NCBI GenBank assembly: GCA_002385545.1
Contig: DGDR01000182.1
Coordinates: 1-6,760 of the forward strand
Length of the DNA: 6,760 nucleotides
Source of the DNA: Clostridium sp. UBA3947
Lineage (GTDB): Bacteria > Bacillota > Clostridia > Clostridiales > Clostridiaceae
Direction of reading: 5' to 3'
Shown here: one piece after another, positions 1 through 6,419 of the stretch
Position numbering within the stretch: the stretch's first letter is position 1
How the letters are laid out: each line of letters begins with the position of its first letter
Notes under the pieces: generated by a model
What the model was told of the DNA's origin: nothing
Seen by the model: the letters and a program-made list of their open reading frames with translations, nothing else
The model's database searches: none
Made by a program: the position numbers and the translations under genes

Positions 1-1431
1 CATTATACTTGAATAAAGTTCAACATATTTATTCGCAGACCTATACCAGCTATTATCCTCCCACATAGCTCTTCTAACTAATTCGTACCATACATCTTTT
101 CTTTCATAATAAAAATGTACCGCTCTCTGTATAGTGAACAACATATCATGGGCATTATAATTAGTAAAGGAGAATCCGTTACCTTCACCAGTATATTCAT
201 TATAGGAATGTACTGTATCCTTCAGACCACCAGTTTCTCTTACTATAGGCAGGCTTCCATATCTTAAAGCCAGTAGCTGTCCTATACCGCAAGGTTCAAA
301 CTTTGAAGGCATCAAGAACATATCACTAGCAGCATAAATTCTCTTAGCTAATCCATTATCAAAATAAATATTAGCAGACAACTTTTGAGGATACTTCCAT
401 CTAAAATGCTTCAACATATTTTCATACCTTACATCACCAGTACCTAGGACAACAAACTGCAATTCCATCTGAAGAATTTCATCCATTACATGGGCAACTA
501 AATCCAAGCCCTTTTGATCCACTAATCTAGTTACCATTCCAATCATAGGAATGTCTCTATTTACAGGTAGATTCAAATTCCTCTGTAGTTCTTCCTTGTT
601 CTTAAGCTTTCCTTCCAAATAGCCTCCATGGTAATTAAAGGGGATTTCTTTATCCGTTTCAGGGTTATATATTTCAGTATCTATTCCATTGATTATTCCC
701 CATAAATCCCACGCTCTATATCTTAACAATCCATCCAATCCTTCTCCATAGTAAGGATCCTTTATTTCCTCAGCATAGGTCCTACTTACAGTAGTTACCT
801 TATGGGCCATGGCAATAGCACCCTTCATAAAGGATATAGCATCATAATACTTCATCCTATCCTCAGTGAATAAATCCCAGCCAAGGCCCAGAATATCTCC
901 TAAGACTTCCTTTGGGAATATGCCCTGATACTTAAGATTGTGGATAGTGAAAACTGTTTTTATTCCCGAATAAATTTTATCCCAGCCATAGTGCCAGTAT
1001 AGCATTGGAATAGACGCTCCAGTATGCCAATCATTGCAATGAAGTATATCAGGTCTAAAATCCCCCATATGCTTAATGGCTTCTAATAGGGCTCTACAGA
1101 AATAACCAAATCTTTCTCCATCATCAAAATATCCATAAGCACCTTCTCTTTTAAAATAATACTCATTATCTATAAAATAAAAGGGGACCCCATCGTACTC
1201 CATATACTGTAAACCACCGTACTGATTTCGCCAGCCTACAGGTACATTAAAGGTTGCAATAGTTTGCATAGAGTTTTTAAAGTTTTCTGGAATAGAACCA
1301 TACTTAGGGAGGATTACTCTAGCATCTATCCCTATTCTTCTTAAGGCCTTAGGTAAGGCGTAGGCCACATCTCCCAAACCACCTATTTTTATAAACGGGT
1401 GGGCCTCCGCAGCAGCAAATAAAACCTTCAT
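1..1431 (-). CDS. glgA: Glycogen synthase GlgA (ADP-glucose type), C-terminus cut by window edge
   Basis: Transfers glucose from ADP-glucose to the non-reducing end of an alpha-1,4-glucan; GT5 family, GT-B fold, cytoplasmic. The frame is open for 477 codons from ATG 1431-1429 to the left edge without a stop. Bacterial GlgA is usually about 475-485 residues, so only a few residues should be missing. Visible motifs are KIGGLGDV at residues 15-22 (the KxGGLGD ADP-glucose loop), HCNDWHT in the N-terminal Rossmann domain, FTIHNLKYQG, TRLVDQKG at about 301-308 (conserved Arg302 and Lys307), PSKFEPCGIGQ with Glu379, and ETGGLKDTV. The start is supported by TAAAGGAG seven bases upstream. It is the third gene of glgC-glgD-glgA, 76 bases after glgD, and that spacer carries a long hairpin. 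No frameshift or missing catalytic residue is visible. Confidence 0.97.
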   Translation of the reverse strand, partial: MKVLFAAAEAHPFIKIGGLGDVAYALPKALRRIGIDARVILPKYGSIPENFKNSMQTIATFNVPVGWRNQYGGLQYMEYDGVPFYFIDNEYYFKREGAYGYFDDGERFGYFCRALLEAIKHMGDFRPDILHCNDWHTGASIPMLYWHYGWDKIYSGIKTVFTIHNLKYQGIFPKEVLGDILGLGWDLFTEDRMKYYDAISFMKGAIAMAHKVTTVSRTYAEEIKDPYYGEGLDGLLRYRAWDLWGIINGIDTEIYNPETDKEIPFNYHGGYLEGKLKNKEELQRNLNLPVNRDIPMIGMVTRLVDQKGLDLVAHVMDEILQMELQFVVLGTGDVRYENMLKHFRWKYPQKLSANIYFDNGLAKRIYAASDMFLMPSKFEPCGIGQLLALRYGSLPIVRETGGLKDTVHSYNEYTGEGNGFSFTNYNAHDMLFTIQRAVHFYYERKDVWYELVRRAMWEDNSWYRSANKYVELYSSIM

Positions 1432-1438
1432 ATTATCA

Positions 1439-1446
1439 CTCCTTTA
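1439..1446 (-). promoter_or_regulatory. Ribosome binding site of glgA
   Basis: TAAAGGAG on the minus strand, seven bases before ATG 1431. It is the best Shine-Dalgarno match in the window and fixes the GlgA start. It lies eight bases past the end of the intergenic hairpin, so it should stay single-stranded and accessible. Confidence 0.85.
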
Positions 1447-1453
1447 CAAATAT

Positions 1454-1488
1454 AATACAGTATAAAACGAGTGGTTCTATACTGTATT
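1454..1488 (-). promoter_or_regulatory. Long RNA hairpin between glgD and glgA
   Basis: The 11-base arms AATACAGTATA and TATACTGTATT are perfect inverted repeats. On the transcribed (minus) strand the stem continues inward through a G-U wobble and AAC/GTT, giving 15 consecutive pairs closed by the loop CACTC. On the plus strand the wobble position is an A-C mismatch, so the fold is better as glg mRNA. The 3' side reads ATATTTGT and has no U-tract, so this is not a standard intrinsic terminator. Likely roles, by inference, are mRNA stabilisation or processing, or tuning of glgA relative to glgCD. A dyad operator for a protein cannot be excluded. Confidence 0.6.
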
Positions 1489-1507
1489 GCAATAAAAAGC
1501 CAAGGTC

Positions 1508-2617
1508 CTATAATACACTTACTTTTTCAATTACAAGAGGAATTTCGTTATCCCCTCTAAGTTTCTTATGTTCACCTATTGTAACATTTTTATCTATAAT
1601 AACATTGGTTAATTCTGCTTCTGCACCAATAACACAATTCTGCATTATTATGCAATTTTTTACCTTTGCACCCTTTTTAATCTTAACTCTTCTGGATATC
1701 ACCGAGTTTTCTACTTCACCTTCAATAATACATCCATTAGCTACAAGGGAATTGCTTATTTTACATCCTTCTACATATTTGGTAGGGGCTTCGTCCTTAA
1801 CCTTTGTGTAAATCAATCCATTGTTAAAGAAAAGTTCCTTACTTACATTTGTGTCAAGGCAGTCTATATTAAAGTTATAATAAGCCTGTATGGAGTTGAT
1901 ACAGGTTAAATAGCCTTTAAATTCATAGGCACCAACCTTATAATCATCTAAGTTTCGGTAGATTGCATGCTTTACCTTTCTGCATATACCAGTTGTTATA
2001 CATTTATAAATCAATTCCACCAGTATTTTCTTTTTCATAATAAACATTTCCATACAAATGTTATTTCTGTCATGTACTCCAACATTCTTTCCAACGCTAG
2101 TAACTCTATTATTTTCATCTATATTAAGCACATCGCAATCTAGGAAACTAATAGCGCAATTATTGGCGTTTTTATAAATTACGGTAATGTCATTTCCTGA
2201 CTGTTCATGATACTTTACCACTTCTTCGTAATCAATGTTGCAAATCATGTAGGAAGGGGCTAATATTACATTATTTTCCTTGCTAAGCTGCAAGTAATCA
2301 ATGTTGTTACGGAACATCTCTACATCTTCTAATGCAGGGTTTCCATAACCAAAGTTAAAAACAAATAAGCCTCCATTCTTTCTATCTAGGTCCCATGGCT
2401 TTCCTCCACCAATATGATCCATTAAAGAACGGGATTTACTTTTGGTAAATACGCCTATATTCTGTATTCCCGCATTTACCATATTAGATAGTACAAAATC
2501 AATTACCCTGTATCTACCTGCCACTGGAATAGATGCTACTGTTCTGTTTCTTGTAAGATTCCTAATATTATCTTCCTTTTCGTTTAAGTTTAAAATTCCC
2601 ATATAATCTTTCAACAC
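1508..2617 (-). CDS. glgD: GlgD, regulatory-type ADP-glucose pyrophosphorylase subunit
   Basis: Non-catalytic paralogue of GlgC that in Bacillota associates with GlgC and modulates ADP-glucose synthesis; cytoplasmic. The protein is 369 aa from GTG 2617 and ends in TAG at 1508. The order is an N-terminal nucleotidyltransferase-like domain (IPVAGRYRVIDFVLSNMVNAGI and KPWDLDRKNGG, as in GlgC), then a left-handed beta-helix of hexapeptide-like repeats at about 285-350. The GGQGTRL nucleotide loop of GlgC is absent, SGDHIYKMDY is replaced by APSYMICNIDY, and the FEEKP sugar-phosphate lysine motif is missing. Start: an in-frame ATG at 2632 lies two bases after the glgC stop but has no Shine-Dalgarno site. 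GGGGGTGA at 2623-2630 is correctly spaced for GTG 2617, giving MLKDYMGILNL, close to what I recall of clostridial GlgD N-termini. ATG 2632 (374 aa, by reinitiation) is the alternative. Confidence 0.94.
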   Translation of the reverse strand: MLKDYMGILNLNEKEDNIRNLTRNRTVASIPVAGRYRVIDFVLSNMVNAGIQNIGVFTKSKSRSLMDHIGGGKPWDLDRKNGGLFVFNFGYGNPALEDVEMFRNNIDYLQLSKENNVILAPSYMICNIDYEEVVKYHEQSGNDITVIYKNANNCAISFLDCDVLNIDENNRVTSVGKNVGVHDRNNICMEMFIMKKKILVELIYKCITTGICRKVKHAIYRNLDDYKVGAYEFKGYLTCINSIQAYYNFNIDCLDTNVSKELFFNNGLIYTKVKDEAPTKYVEGCKISNSLVANGCIIEGEVENSVISRRVKIKKGAKVKNCIIMQNCVIGAEAELTNVIIDKNVTIGEHKKLRGDNEIPLVIEKVSVL

Positions 2618-2622
2618 TTTTT

Positions 2623-2630
2623 TCACCCCC
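2623..2630 (-). promoter_or_regulatory. Ribosome binding site that decides the glgD start
   Basis: GGGGGTGA on the minus strand matches GGAGGTGA except for one A-to-G change that still allows G-U pairing to 16S rRNA. The G core ends eight bases before GTG 2617. It lies downstream of ATG 2632, inside the longer reading frame, which argues against that ATG as the main start. Confidence 0.6.
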
Positions 2631-2634
2631 ATAG

Positions 2635-3780
2635 CTAATCAATTACTGTATCCTTTTTAATATCTCGGCCTTCTCCAATCAAGGTTATCTTTGAAGAGTT
2701 ACCTATAACACATCCCCCTCGTATAACTGCATTGGAACCGATAATTGCTCTTTCAATTGTTACATTATCCTCTATTATAGTGTTAGGAAAGATTACTGAA
2801 TTGATAATCCTTGAATTTTTTCCGATATAAACTCCATGGAACAATACTGAACCTTCAACATCTCCGTACACAATACAACCTTCAACTACAATGGCATTGC
2901 TGACGTTACTATTAGGTCCTATGTATTGGGCTGGTCTAATGGGACTCACAGTGTAAATTTTCCAGCTGTTGTCATGTATATTTAATTCATTGTCCTCACT
3001 TAATAAATCCATATGTGCTTCCCACAAGCTTTCAACAGTACCAACATCCTTCCAATAACCCTTAAAAGGATATGCTACTAACTTCTTGCCCTTATTTAGC
3101 ATATTAGGAATTATGTTCTTTCCAAAATCATTACTTGAATTTTCATCTGCCTCATCTTCAATAAGGAACTTTTTAAGAGTCTTCCAGTTAAATATATATA
3201 TGCCCATGGAAGCTAAATTACTCTTAGGTTTTTTAGGCTTTTCTTCAAATTCATAAATAACATTATCTTCATCAGCGTTCATAATTCCAAATCTGCTAGC
3301 TTCTTTTAAGGGAACCTGTAGTACAGCTATTGTTGCATCAGCCTTCTTTTCCTTATGATACTCTAACATCTTGGAGTAATCCATCTTATAAATATGGTCT
3401 CCTGAAAGTATCAGTACATATTCTGGATCATGGTAATCAATATAGCTAATATTCTGATAAATTGCATTAGCTGTTCCCTTGTACCAATCTCCTCCGCCTT
3501 CATGGGTGAAAGGTGCAAGTAAACTTACGCCACCATTTCTTCTATCCAAATCCCATGGGCTACCTATACCTATATGGGAATTTAATACCTGCGGCTGATA
3601 TTGGGTTAAAACTCCTACAGTATCAATTCCAGAATTTGCACAGTTGCTGAGAGTAAAATCTATAATTCGATATTTACCTCCGAAAGGTACTGCAGGTTTG
3701 GCTAGTTTCTTGGTCAATACTCCCAGTCTAGTGCCTTGTCCTCCCGCCAATATCATTGCCACTACCTCTTTTTTGGCCAT
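2635..3780 (-). CDS. glgC: Glucose-1-phosphate adenylyltransferase (ADP-glucose pyrophosphorylase), catalytic subunit
   Basis: Catalyses ATP + glucose-1-phosphate to ADP-glucose + PPi, the committed step of bacterial glycogen synthesis; cytoplasmic, normally tetrameric. The protein is 381 aa, near the usual GlgC length. Residues 8-41 carry the NTP loop and its surroundings (AGGQGTRL, then KPAVPFGGKYRIIDF). YKGTANAI is at 100-107, SGDHIYKMDY at 126-135 includes the catalytic-type Asp128, FEEKP at 178-182 includes the glucose-1-phosphate-binding-type Lys181, and WKDVGT is at 243-248. Residues of about 285-365 form a left-handed beta-helix. Start: ATG 3780 has GGGGGGAT seven bases upstream. A GTG at 3795 in the same frame would add five residues (VGGSE), but it overlaps that ribosome binding site and is rejected. 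First gene of glgC-glgD-glgA. All catalytic motifs are intact. Confidence 0.97.
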   Translation of the reverse strand: MAKKEVVAMILAGGQGTRLGVLTKKLAKPAVPFGGKYRIIDFTLSNCANSGIDTVGVLTQYQPQVLNSHIGIGSPWDLDRRNGGVSLLAPFTHEGGGDWYKGTANAIYQNISYIDYHDPEYVLILSGDHIYKMDYSKMLEYHKEKKADATIAVLQVPLKEASRFGIMNADEDNVIYEFEEKPKKPKSNLASMGIYIFNWKTLKKFLIEDEADENSSNDFGKNIIPNMLNKGKKLVAYPFKGYWKDVGTVESLWEAHMDLLSEDNELNIHDNSWKIYTVSPIRPAQYIGPNSNVSNAIVVEGCIVYGDVEGSVLFHGVYIGKNSRIINSVIFPNTIIEDNVTIERAIIGSNAVIRGGCVIGNSSKITLIGEGRDIKKDTVID

Positions 3781-3785
3781 TTCTG

Positions 3786-3793
3786 ATCCCCCC
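3786..3793 (-). promoter_or_regulatory. Ribosome binding site of glgC
   Basis: GGGGGGAT on the minus strand, seven bases from ATG 3780. It sits within the GTG GGG GGA codons that a longest-ORF caller would treat as coding, so it fixes the true start at 3780. Like the glgD site it has a run of G instead of GGAGG. Confidence 0.7.
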
Positions 3794-3843
3794 ACTTACA
3801 TAATTAGTATGGATATAATTATTTTGATGATTTTATTAATTAT

Positions 3844-3872
3844 ATTATACATTATTCCTGAACACTTTCCTA
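3844..3872 (-). promoter_or_regulatory. Weak candidate promoter for the glg operon
   Basis: A perfect TATAAT (-10) occurs at 3844-3849 on the minus strand, about 64 bases before the glgC start codon. The hexamer 17 bases upstream is TAGGAA, only three of six matches to TTGACA. A second overlapping TATAAT-like hexamer follows directly. In such AT-rich DNA a lone -10 match is weak evidence. The rest of the dedA-glgC spacer holds no clear operator, terminator or small gene. Confidence 0.25.
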
Positions 3873-3989
3873 TTATTCATTTAATAGTATTTTCTTTTTA
3901 TTAGGGTAATTGACTGTTTATATTATGCGCAGCAATATGTAATTATGTTTAGCTTTAAGACTTGTTTCCACTTTTCACAAAATAGTAGC

Positions 3990-4610
3990 TTATTTTTTAC
4001 ACTTTTTTCTGTACAAGAAAACTGCCGCTATTGCCACCACAACAGCAAATATACCTATAGCTATGCCATTGTAGGTAGATAAAAACTTATTTATCTTATC
4101 CAAATTATATCCGATACTTTTTCCAACCAAGAAAAAAATAAAATTATGTATTATTGAGGAGAGTCCAACCAAGATAAAAATAGGTAAAGGCTTATATTTA
4201 AATATACCTCCAAAAACAATAGTTATGGAGCTTATACCCGGAATAAACTTACACATGAAAAATACAAAAATGCTATATTTCCACATTAGTCTCTTGACCT
4301 TTTCCTGTATCTTTTCAGTAAAGTATTTCTTTACAAACTTGAAGTTTAATACCCCTTCCCCATATCTGTATCCTAACAGATATAGAGCATAGCTGGACAA
4401 AACGGTTCCAATGGCGTAGGACAAAAATATAGGTAAATCTCCTGCCCTAGCTCCAAGACTTACAAGACATCCTCCCACTAATAATACGGTATCTCCAGGA
4501 TATGGCGGAACAAATATTTGAAGAATAGCGGATACAAACAAGGCTAGATAAATTATCCAAGGCTCTATTTGCGACAAATTTCTTAGCACTGATTCAATTA
4601 TGTCATTCAT
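3990..4610 (-). CDS. DedA family (VTT/SNARE-associated domain) membrane protein
   Basis: Integral membrane protein of 206 aa. DedA-family proteins are implicated in lipid-carrier handling such as undecaprenyl-phosphate recycling, phospholipid scrambling and membrane-potential maintenance; the role of this member is not known. Hydrophobic segments are at about 17-37, 38-52 (short, re-entrant-like), 60-82, 112-135, 141-163 and 182-200, followed by the basic tail RKKCKK. The PPYPGD motif at 35-40 supplies the family's acidic residue (Asp40). The second motif reads KFIPGIS at 121-127, where many DedA proteins have RFIPGVR, so two arginines become Lys and Ser. ATG 4610 is the only plausible start. 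Its ribosome binding site is poor: GAGAGG 11 bases away, or GGAG only one base away. It lies 209 bases upstream of glgC with no convincing terminator between them, but any functional link to glycogen is unproven. Confidence 0.88.
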   Translation of the reverse strand: MNDIIESVLRNLSQIEPWIIYLALFVSAILQIFVPPYPGDTVLLVGGCLVSLGARAGDLPIFLSYAIGTVLSSYALYLLGYRYGEGVLNFKFVKKYFTEKIQEKVKRLMWKYSIFVFFMCKFIPGISSITIVFGGIFKYKPLPIFILVGLSSIIHNFIFFLVGKSIGYNLDKINKFLSTYNGIAIGIFAVVVAIAAVFLYRKKCKK

Positions 4611-4880
4611 GCTCCAATTAACCTCTCTTTCATCAAACCCTTTTATATATATTTCTTTCTATGATTATTTTTTAATATAAGCATACCATGTCTAGCTTCC
4701 TCTATAAAGATACTTTTGTCATAATTTGATATATCAATTTTCTATAATAACATTAAATCCAAAAAAATACAATAATTCATAATTTCTTTACTATATGTGC
4801 GAGGGGATATTACTTTTTTAACCATATTGCTTTGTTTCAAGTTGGATGTTGGCTTCGTATATCCTGATACCTACTTAAAT
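4611..4880. other. Spacer before dedA with no recognisable gene
   Basis: AT-rich sequence between the symporter terminator and dedA. I see no RNA gene and no ORF with a start and ribosome binding site. The dedA promoter must lie here if dedA is transcribed separately, but I cannot choose one: ATGACA-like and TATATT-like hexamers exist without proper partners. The perfect 12-base palindrome TTGATATATCAA at 4726-4737 is a possible operator core, but is expected by chance at this base composition. The part around 4797-4870 is less AT-rich and may be decayed coding sequence. Confidence 0.5.
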
Positions 4881-4924
4881 ATAAAAAGATCTGCTGTACA
4901 GTTATCTAATCCTGTGCAGCAGAC
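4881..4924 (-). terminator. Intrinsic terminator of the NSS symporter gene
   Basis: The minus-strand transcript folds as GTCTGCTGCACAG, a 10-base loop, then CTGTACAGCAGAT. That is 13 stem positions with one outer G-U pair and a single C-A mismatch, followed by CTTTTTAT. The hairpin begins 38 bases after the transporter stop codon, as expected for a monocistronic gene. On the plus strand no comparable U-tract follows, so it acts on minus-strand transcription. Confidence 0.9.
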
Positions 4925-4962
4925 CCTTTCTTCCTTAACCTTAAAATATAGCTTTATTCAAA

Positions 4963-6351
4963 TTACTTAACAATATTATTAATCAACCAGTCAAGTATAC
5001 CAATTGATTGAAGTGATATTATAAAAACCAAAATAGGTGTTATATATTTAATAATAAAAACGAACAAAGAGATAATTACTTTATTATTAAGGCTACCCTT
5101 ATTGGACAATTCCTTCTCAATATCCTTCTTAGAATTAAAATATCCTACAAAAATAGCAATCAACAGTCCACCTATAGGCATTAATAGATTAGAGGATAAA
5201 TAGTCAAATAAATTAAAGAAGCTTTTCCCAAATACTAATACATTGCCTAAAATACCCTTTTCGCTTGAGGACAAGGCTGCCAGTACTCCTACTAAAGCTA
5301 CAATAGCTCCATTTATTAATACAGCCCTTTTCCTAGACATATTCTTTTCCTCTATAAAATAAGTTATAGGTACTTCCATCATCGATATCATAGCCGTTGT
5401 AGCTGCTATAGATGTTAATACAAAAAAGGCTATAAGTAGTACTCTTCCAAATGGTATCTGAGAAAATACTAATGGTATTGTTTCAAACAAAAGACCTGGA
5501 CCAGCTTCTGCCTTCATACCAAAGGAGAATACCGCAGGAAATATAGCAATGCCTGCTAAGATAGACACCATTGTATCAGATATTGCCACTCTAAAGCTAG
5601 TCTTTATCATATTATTATCATCAGTAAAATAACTACCGTAAGTAGCCATAGTTCCCAGCCCAACAGACAACTTAAAGAAGGATAATCCTAAAGCAGCAAG
5701 TATAACCTGCGGGGTAATTAAACTAAAATTGGGTTTAAACAAGAACTTTAACCCCTCGGCAGATCCAGGAAGTGTTATAGCTCTAGCAGCACATATAATT
5801 ATAAGTATAAATAATATTGGCATAAGCTTCTTAGTTAAGCCTTCTATTCCCTTCTGAACTCCAAATAATATTACTAGACAAACCACTGCTATAACTACAA
5901 TCTGCCAAGCTATTGGTGAAAATATTCCTCTTTGAGTAGCTGCAAATATTTCAGAAGCAGATTCTTTAGTAATAGACTTAAACCTTCCCATTACGCTTTT
6001 AACTACATAGGAATATACCCATCCACCAACTGCACTATAAAAAAACATTACTAAATATGAGGAGGTTACACCTAGAACACCAATTGTTCCCCAGCCTTTT
6101 TTTCCTGATAAATCTTCTACTGCACCAACAATATTTTTCCTAGTCCTCCTACCTATATAGAACTCTGCTATCATAATTGGTACGCCTACAATAATAACAC
6201 ATAACAGGTAAACGATTAAAAAGGCGGCGCCACCATTGCTTCCTATCAAATACGGAAACTTCCATATATTGCCCAATCCCACAGCAGAGCCCAATGTAGC
6301 AAAAAATGCTCCCAAGCTTGAAGAAAACCCTTCTCTCTTATGTTCTTTCAT
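4963..6351 (-). CDS. Sodium:neurotransmitter symporter (NSS/SNF) family transporter
   Basis: Sodium-coupled uptake carrier of the LeuT/MhsT/TnaT type in the cytoplasmic membrane. Bacterial members usually import amino acids or related amines; the substrate cannot be read here. The protein is 462 aa with about 11-12 hydrophobic segments. TM1 carries GSAVGLGNIWKFP (residues 21-33), the hallmark substrate/sodium-site motif. TM6 carries SFFKLSVGLG (about 224-233), TM8 TSIAATTAMISMMEVP, and the loop after TM6 TYGSYF. Two positions stand out by comparison with LeuT: Lys31 at the Arg30 gate position, and Lys227 where LeuT has Thr254, a Na1 and substrate-site residue. Start: TTG 6363 would add four residues but abuts the GGGAG site (6364-6368). 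ATG 6351, 12 bases after that site, fits better, though the spacing is long. It is monocistronic, with terminators on both sides, preceded by a candidate regulatory leader. Confidence 0.95.
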   Translation of the reverse strand: MKEHKREGFSSSLGAFFATLGSAVGLGNIWKFPYLIGSNGGAAFLIVYLLCVIIVGVPIMIAEFYIGRRTRKNIVGAVEDLSGKKGWGTIGVLGVTSSYLVMFFYSAVGGWVYSYVVKSVMGRFKSITKESASEIFAATQRGIFSPIAWQIVVIAVVCLVILFGVQKGIEGLTKKLMPILFILIIICAARAITLPGSAEGLKFLFKPNFSLITPQVILAALGLSFFKLSVGLGTMATYGSYFTDDNNMIKTSFRVAISDTMVSILAGIAIFPAVFSFGMKAEAGPGLLFETIPLVFSQIPFGRVLLIAFFVLTSIAATTAMISMMEVPITYFIEEKNMSRKRAVLINGAIVALVGVLAALSSSEKGILGNVLVFGKSFFNLFDYLSSNLLMPIGGLLIAIFVGYFNSKKDIEKELSNKGSLNNKVIISLFVFIIKYITPILVFIISLQSIGILDWLINNIVK

Positions 6352-6369
6352 ACTTATCAACAACTCCCG

Positions 6370-6399
6370 ATTATAATTTTTATGCGAAATATATGTAAA
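6370..6399 (-). promoter_or_regulatory. Candidate gene-proximal promoter of the symporter
   Basis: On the minus strand, TTTACA (five of six to TTGACA) is followed by an 18-base spacer and a perfect TATAAT at 6370-6375. Predicted initiation would be near 6363, downstream of the GGGAG ribosome binding site and only about 12 bases from ATG 6351, so the transcript would be almost leaderless. The -35 overlaps the U-tract of the preceding terminator. The match is good, but the geometry makes it doubtful. Confidence 0.3.
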
Positions 6400-6419
6400 A
6401 ATAGAGCCTATAAGGCTCT
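6396..6419 (-). terminator. Intrinsic terminator just upstream of the symporter gene
   Basis: The minus-strand transcript reads AGAGCCT, a three-base loop, AGGCTCT, then ATTTTTAC: a perfect 7-bp stem followed by a U5 tract. It ends about 45 bases before ATG 6351 and about 140 bases after the predicted start from the promoter at 6542-6570. No protein gene precedes it, so it ends either an untranslated leader (attenuation) or a small RNA. Confidence 0.8.

Noticed and set aside
1605..1811. Plus-strand open frame of 68 codons
   Set aside because: Antisense to the beta-helix part of glgD, with no ribosome binding site and no recognisable domain; a shadow of the real gene.
3644..3904. Plus-strand open frame of 86 codons
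   Set aside because: Antisense to the glgC start and running into an AT-rich spacer. Its hydrophobic tail comes from T-rich DNA, and no ribosome binding site is present.
3910..3915. Plus-strand TTGACT as a -35 box
   Set aside because: There is no -10 at proper spacing and no plus-strand gene downstream.
3895..3989. Possible terminator after dedA
   Set aside because: Only weak AT hairpins (TTTT/AAAA type) without a GC stem plus U-tract, so dedA read-through into glgC cannot be excluded.
4726..4737. Perfect 12-base palindrome TTGATATATCAA
   Set aside because: Several palindromes of this length are expected by chance in AT-rich DNA of this size, and there is no repeat elsewhere or clear promoter overlap.
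4742..4872. Minus-strand peptide-like frames in the spacer between the symporter terminator and dedA
   Set aside because: They are short, lack a ribosome binding site with a start, and match no known family.
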